DNA of 64,000 nucleotides, taken from contig NC_081410.1 in the NCBI RefSeq assembly GCF_030272615.1, positions 503,676,942 through 503,740,941 of the forward strand. Reading direction: 5' to 3'. Shown here in pieces: positions 59,154-64,000 of the stretch. How positions within the stretch are numbered: position 1 is the stretch's first letter; the number at the start of each line of letters is the position of its first letter. A model generated the notes under the pieces. That model had not been told where the DNA came from. It saw nothing but the letters and a program-made list of their open reading frames with translations, and made no database searches. The position numbers were made by a program, and so were the translations under genes. Source of the stretch: Cryptomeria japonica (lineage: Eukaryota > Streptophyta > Pinopsida > Cupressales > Cupressaceae).

Positions 59154-59770
59154 ACATGAATAACCTTAAAAAAGATTGGAGGAAGAAATCTTTGATGAAA
59201 GGACTTAGCAAGATTTTTGTGGAATTTTTGGATTTTGTCTTTGATGACAAGTGATTTTGCTGATTGGTGGGGTTCTTGGATTAGAGCCCAGATTTGATTA
59301 GGATTGACACCTTAGTCCTTGGATGAGGATTTTAGGTGGTGGATGAAACCACAAGCAAGGTAATGACCAAGTTGGGTAGAATTTAGACCTTGGAATGATG
59401 ATTAAAAAGCCTCTTTTCGACCAAGGGTTGACTAATGACCCTAAGCAAAGTAAAGGTGCAAGTTAAGAGTCTTGATTGACTCAAAAAGGATAAGGAAAAA
59501 GATACTTGGAGAGGATTCTTCTTCAAGCACAAGAACCAATTGATTAATGATGAGGTCTAAATGGAACTTCACAAGGCATGCAACCTTAATGTGAGGTTAA
59601 ATTGGATTAAAGCATGATTGGATTTGGATTTTGATAATTGATTTGATAGTGGAGGGAGATTGATTTGAGGTGCTAAGTCCTTAGGAATTTGAGGGTGATT
59701 GATTGAGGAGGTATGATAGTGATGACTAGAAGGAACTTGATGACTAGGTTATTCTTGGCATGAACACGAC
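59154..59770 (-). other. Leader of gypsy C between the small ORF and gag
   Basis: About 600 bases, AT-rich, with many GATT/TGATTG phrases and no ORF. The sequence just before the gag ATG is A-rich on the minus strand. Confidence 0.5.
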
Positions 59771-60181
59771 TCAATAGATGGTTGGTTCGGATGGGAAGTT
59801 GTATGAAGGGATACAACCACCTTGATTTTGACGATAGTTGGTGTTAAAGGACAAACCTGAACCTTGATGGAGAGCACGGACTCTTAGTTCATCACTAGCA
59901 TCAAACTCATTGCTATGACCATGGACGTAATCATGATAATGATACAAGAATGTCCTATGTTTGAGCAAGAGTTTACAGTTGGTATACCAAAATTTTTGAT
60001 GCCTAAGGAGCTGTGCTTGTGTGGGATTTTTCTTCTTGACAGGTTGGTGAATTGACTTCGTAGGATGTTTATACAACTTGGGCTTATGAAACATGAGACG
60101 GATGGAGTTTTGACGCAAGTTTGGACTTTGTGGTGGTAATGACTTGGATAATTGTTTGTGTTTGGACAAATGTTTTTGCAA
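59771..60181 (-). CDS. Small leader ORF of gypsy C (pre-gag, ORF1-like)
   Basis: 136 residues, basic N-terminal half with KxxHKQLSK and KKKNPTQAQLLRHQKF, then HRTFLYHYHDY, GHSNEFD near residue 90 and GGCIPSYNFPSEP near the end. It parallels the ORF at 15186-15560 of gypsy A: HRxFLxH, G(K/H)SNEFD, RA and GGxI/xP at similar spacing. The frame is intact in this copy although gag-pol is broken. Its place before gag is that of ORF1 in Ogre-type elements. No known domain. Confidence 0.5.
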   Translation of the reverse strand: MQKHLSKHKQLSKSLPPQSPNLRQNSIRLMFHKPKLYKHPTKSIHQPVKKKNPTQAQLLRHQKFWYTNCKLLLKHRTFLYHYHDYVHGHSNEFDASDELRVRALHQGSGLSFNTNYRQNQGGCIPSYNFPSEPTIY

Positions 60182-61139
60182 AGTGTTTGAGGATAATGAT
60201 GTGTTCTTTAGTCTACTCTTGGAAAGTATGTATCAAACAAAGAAAACACAATGATCAAATGCATTTTAACTCAAAGACACTCATGCTCGTATACAACACT
60301 CTTAAGGCTAGCAAGGAAATAGTCATCAGATCCCAATTGGTTTCCTAGCTACTCTTACCCAGAGCAGACACTTAGATGCTTGACCCCACTGCCTCCCCTT
60401 CACGACACTCACTTCTTTGGGGAATCCAAGCATCAATTCCCATGAAAACTCCTCATGGCGAACATTGTGTCTCTACTAAGGGCCATAAAAATATGGGTGG
60501 CTTCGGAGGTCTGACCTCCTGCACCAATGACTAGAAGGTTTTTGGCCACTATGAACAAGGCATTTAGTAATTCTTCCTATTAGGAGCTACCTTTCACAGT
60601 TGCGCAAGCACAATTGAGGCCTATAGCCCAACGAAGCACCGAGAACTTAGCAGTCGCAAGCATGATTGAGATCTCTAGGATCCTACTAAGCACCAAATGT
60701 GAGAGTGAACTCTCATATAGCCCCAACCATTGACCCTTTCATAGTCAATGGCCTATTTATTATAGTGAGTTGGGAACCCCAGGTCCGGGTGTACTCACTT
60801 GGGTCGTTCCCCTCTTAACTTCTCAAAGAGCAAGTTGGGAGGGCAGGCCCGCTAAGGGTAAACATGTAATCAAACAAGAAAAGGTTGGAGGGTCTGGATT
60901 TTTGATCATCTAGCTAGTTGAGAGCATACTCTCCTACCTTTACACTTTTCTTAAAACACATAAAACAATGATTCATTCACCCTTTAATTATCATCTAGGT
61001 GCCTAGTTAAAAAAGAAACAAGCACAATGTTTGGTCAAGTCTCCTAGGCAACCTGCCAAAAAGTGGATTAGTATTTTTTTTATTTTTTAAGGTCTTGGAC
61101 AGTCAATTTTAATTGCAAAACTAAAAAAAAAAAATTAGT
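60182..61139 (-). other. Leader region of gypsy C, GC-richer part
   Basis: No ORF. It contains phrases such as GTGAGAGTGAACTCTCA and short inverted motifs. Noncoding leader by position. Confidence 0.5.
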
Positions 61140-61144
61140 ACCTA

Positions 61145-61720
61145 TTGTACTGCACATACAGCGCACGCGCTGAAGTGTAGTCATTTGTGCTGAAACACCT
61201 GCACAGGCACTGAAATGCCTACATACGCGCTGAAGTAAATAAAACCAGTAAAAAAGATGACAGTTAATCATAGAAAAGAGAAGGGTTGTATACCTATTTG
61301 TCACGCTAATCTAAATCGCTCACGCTGAAATGCCTTTGCTCACATTGAAACTCCTATGCTCACGCTAAAACCCTTAAAAACAAAAACCTGACAAAGTTTG
61401 TGGGTAAAAAATTTAAAATTCAAATAACAAAGCGAGAATTTTATAAAAGTGGTCACGCTGATTTAAATCAATCATGCCAAAACGCCTGTGCACGTAATAA
61501 ACAAACAGATAGAGGGTAAAATTTTAAAAAAAATTAAAAGCGAGCAGGAAAAATTTAAATGTTTCAGGGCGGTCGCGCTAATGTATATGCGCTCGTGCCG
61601 AAATAGATTTTCTATCACGCTAAACCCGAGTCGCTCATGCTGATTTTCAGTCTCTCATGCTGATTTGCAGTCTCTCATGCCGTTCTGGAACCTGCATCTC
61701 ACAACTCACAAAAAATATTA
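61145..61720. repeat. Degenerate CTCACGCTGAAATGCC repeats in gypsy C leader
   Basis: Variants of (C/T)(A/G)CGCTGAAAT(G)CC recur about 15 times, spaced 15-40 bases, for example near 61168, 61208, 61320, 61358, 61451 and 61640. CpG-rich compared with its surroundings. The reverse-oriented motif is in the PMD intron near the other end of the element. Confidence 0.6.
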
Positions 61721-61757
61721 GTTTTTAGGGACACAGGTCCCACTGGGCATGACAAAA

Positions 61758-62918
61758 TGAAGATGGTGAAAAGGAGAATGAAGTGGATTAGTTAGCAAAT
61801 CATGCAAATCAAACATAAAAACATATGGAATCAAAAGACATAACTTCAATCACATGAAAACATGAATGACATGCATATACCTCACAATATTTTTACCTCT
61901 CCCTCAAATTGAGCTTGATGAAGTGAAGGCGCCCCTTGATGATGCTCCACTTGATGTGCTCCTTTGGTCGCTTGATGTGGATGGCTCTCCAAATATTGTG
62001 CACAAATGGATTAAGATGGGTCTTGAGGAATAATATGGATGAGATGATTAAGTGTGGATGAGAGATGATTTTGGCATGATAAGGATGCTATGATGACTTT
62101 CCCAGGCTCAAACTAGTAGCATAAGATTACTGAACTTGGAGATGATGAATGAAGGGATGGAGTCCTCAATTTATAGTAAGAGGAGAGGAAGAATGGATGG
62201 CTAGGATGGATCCAAGATGAAGGGCTAGGATTTCTTGTGAGCGTACCCAAGGCCCAAGAGAGGGTGTGAAGACCAAGAGATATGCCTTAAAGACATTTCT
62301 TGTCTCCACACTCCTTAAGGTGCATTGGGAAGACTTCCCAATTTGCCTTGAGAAGAGCAAGGGATGGGACATTCCTTGAAGAATGGGGAGGAGGAATTTA
62401 AAATTCTTCAAAAAGGGATGATCATGGGGATTGGAGGAATAAGAAGGAATTAAAAATTCCTTGGGAGAGGAGATGCCTAGAGGAATGTGAGATTTTGAAA
62501 ATCTCACATTCACCTAGGAAAAGAGCATTTAAGGATAGTGGTTGGATGGAAGGGACAAGGAGTTGACTTTGTGGCTAATCATGATGATTAGCCACTAGCA
62601 ACTCATTAGGAGGGGGATTAGAGGAAAGGTTAGGTGGGATAGGATTTGTAGGAGGATTTGACTAGGAGAGAGAATGAGTGGAGGGAATTAAAAATTAGAA
62701 GAATAAGGTTGAGTTTAGGGAGTTTCTAGAAGAATTTATTAGGTTAATGATGGATTAGGAAGATGATTTGTAGGAATCATGTAGATTAACTAATTAATTG
62801 AAATTAATTAGCTAAGGGGAGGATTTGAAAAGATTTAATTTTTAGAAGAATAAAAAGAGGGGTTGATTTATTAAATAAATCAATCACATACTATAGTGAC
62901 AATATTAATTATAATTAA
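61758..62918 (-). repeat. 5' LTR of gypsy C, truncated
   Basis: Matches 45990-47115. The remaining 118 or so bases of the LTR (on the minus strand its first bases) are absent after 62918, where LINE sequence starts. No standard primer site is recognised at 61757 on the minus strand (TTTTGTCATGCCCAGTGGG). Confidence 0.88.
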
Positions 62919-63430
62919 CTCGTTAATGGGTCCATGAGGGCTAATCCCATATTAGAAAAAGAGGAGGTTAAATGGGAGCCGCCTAGCAAGGAATGGATAA
63001 AAATAAACTTTGATGGGGCATCTAGAGGAAACCTAGGAACCTCAGGTGTGGGGGTAGTCACGAGAAATGACAAAGGGTCCATCCTCTTCAAAGGAGCCCG
63101 TCGTTTGTAGGATGGAACAAACAATGAAGCAGAGGCTCAGGAGGCACTCCTGGTAACTAAGTTGGCCTTAAACATGAAAGTCCAATGGTTGCATCTGGAA
63201 GGAGACTCCCAGGTGATCATAAATGCAATCACTAAGGGCAATACTCCATCATGGAAATTATCTCGTTGGGTGGCGATCATCCAAGAGAAACTCAATCTTT
63301 TTGAATAATTCTAGGTATCCCATGTCAGGCGAGGCATAAATGCAATGGAAGACCTAATCTCCAACATTGGATGCAACATGACGAGTCAAGTGGCCAAGTG
63401 GTGGAAGGGAGATGGCAGAGTATGGTAGTG
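62919..63430 (+). pseudogene. LINE-type RNase H domain (5'-truncated LINE tail)
   Basis: On the plus strand: WIKINFDGASRGNLGTSGVG (catalytic D), NNEAEAQEALL (E), LEGDSQVIINAI (D), then VSHVRRGINAMEDLISNIG, the order of the RNase H that ends plant L1-type ORF2 proteins. Stops TAG 63108, TAA 63306 and TAG 63312 stand where glutamine or arginine is usual. It begins abruptly inside the gypsy C LTR, as expected of a 5'-truncated LINE insertion. A nuclear RNase H-like gene fragment is a weaker alternative. Confidence 0.8.
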
Positions 63431-64000
63431 GTCTTAAATGTAGTCCTAGAAGTAGGAAGTAAACAACATGCACGCAAGGAAGCTCGAAATGACAAGTACA
63501 TCTTTGCAGACTTTGTAATTAAAGGGGTAGTTGCTGAGGTAGATAGTACCAGTTAGAGATGACGGTGAAGGGCATGAAATCTGCTATGAAATTTCATTCT
63601 TTTTATGTCATCATGCTTGTATTTATAACTTGTCTCAAATGACGGTGGAGGAATATAATTCCTTTGGTTTGTGAGCTCGTTATTGAGTTTGTATTTAGTT
63701 CAATTGATAAATGGTATCATGTCATTTGCATTGTAGAAGCTGGAATTAATAATTTGTGCAGGTCTAATGGAATCAAACTTCACTTTATGAACTAAGAAGA
63801 AATTGGTACCATTCCTGGGGATAGTCTCAAAGAAGAGAATGCAGGGGCTATTTAGGTACAAAGAGGAGAAATTGTGGAGTGTTGCATGCTTGATGCTAGG
63901 ATAGGAGGTGTCACACATCCATTTTCGCTATCGGATGAACATGGAGGTTTATTCCTTGATTTTGGCATGGGCATGCGAGTTCGAGCCAGAGGTGGAGAAA
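63431..64000 (+). other. Probable 3' untranslated part of the LINE
   Basis: Follows the RNase H stop. No convincing ORF, no poly(A) within the window. The missing end of the gypsy C LTR is expected after the LINE end, beyond 64000. Confidence 0.45.

Overview
The window looks like repeat-dense nuclear DNA of a large-genome plant. I see no ordinary single-copy gene, rRNA or tRNA. Almost everything is decayed LTR retrotransposon: Ty1/copia, Ty3/gypsy of the dual-RNase H (Tat-like) type, one LINE tail, and one plant-mobile-domain gene carried by a gypsy element. The old LTR pairs, very low gene density and large nested elements suggest a gymnosperm such as a conifer. That is an inference from style, not proof.

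Left half (about 1-39200): remnants of an old gypsy family ('B', LTRs at 497 and 38090) enclose copia fragments (2998-5921) and a large Tat-like gypsy element 'A' (about 5922-38024, + strand). Element A was split by three later insertions. Copia-2 (6904-13024, +, two 451-bp LTRs) sits in its 5' LTR. Copia-1 (15908-23382, -, exact 5-bp target duplication CTATC) lies between its leader and gag. The rearranged copia-3 (about 25974-30962) lies between protease and reverse transcriptase. With these removed, A reads in order: 5' LTR, leader with a small ORF, gag, protease, RT, RNase H, second RNase H, integrase, 3' region, PPT, 3' LTR.

Middle (39200-45989): a minus-strand gypsy gag/protease fragment, a probable solo copia LTR, a 0.9-kb pyrimidine tract followed by a purine tract, a possible long LTR with no coding content, and a copia LTR fragment.

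Right half (45990-62918): a second, minus-strand Tat-like element 'C' of about 17 kb, with LTRs 45990-47234 and 61758-62918. It has leader ORF, gag, protease, RT, two RNases H and integrase. Between integrase and 3' LTR it carries, on the opposite strand, a plant-mobile-domain (PMD) gene with a credible GT-AG intron (47583-50327). The right LTR is cut by the RNase H tail of a 5'-truncated LINE (62919 onward).

Every coding region has stops or frameshifts, and many stops are TAG where the family has glutamine. The observations most worth following up are the intron-containing antisense PMD gene, the leader ORF shared by elements A and C, and the coiled-coil ORF of a copia relative that lacks pol (3786-5820).
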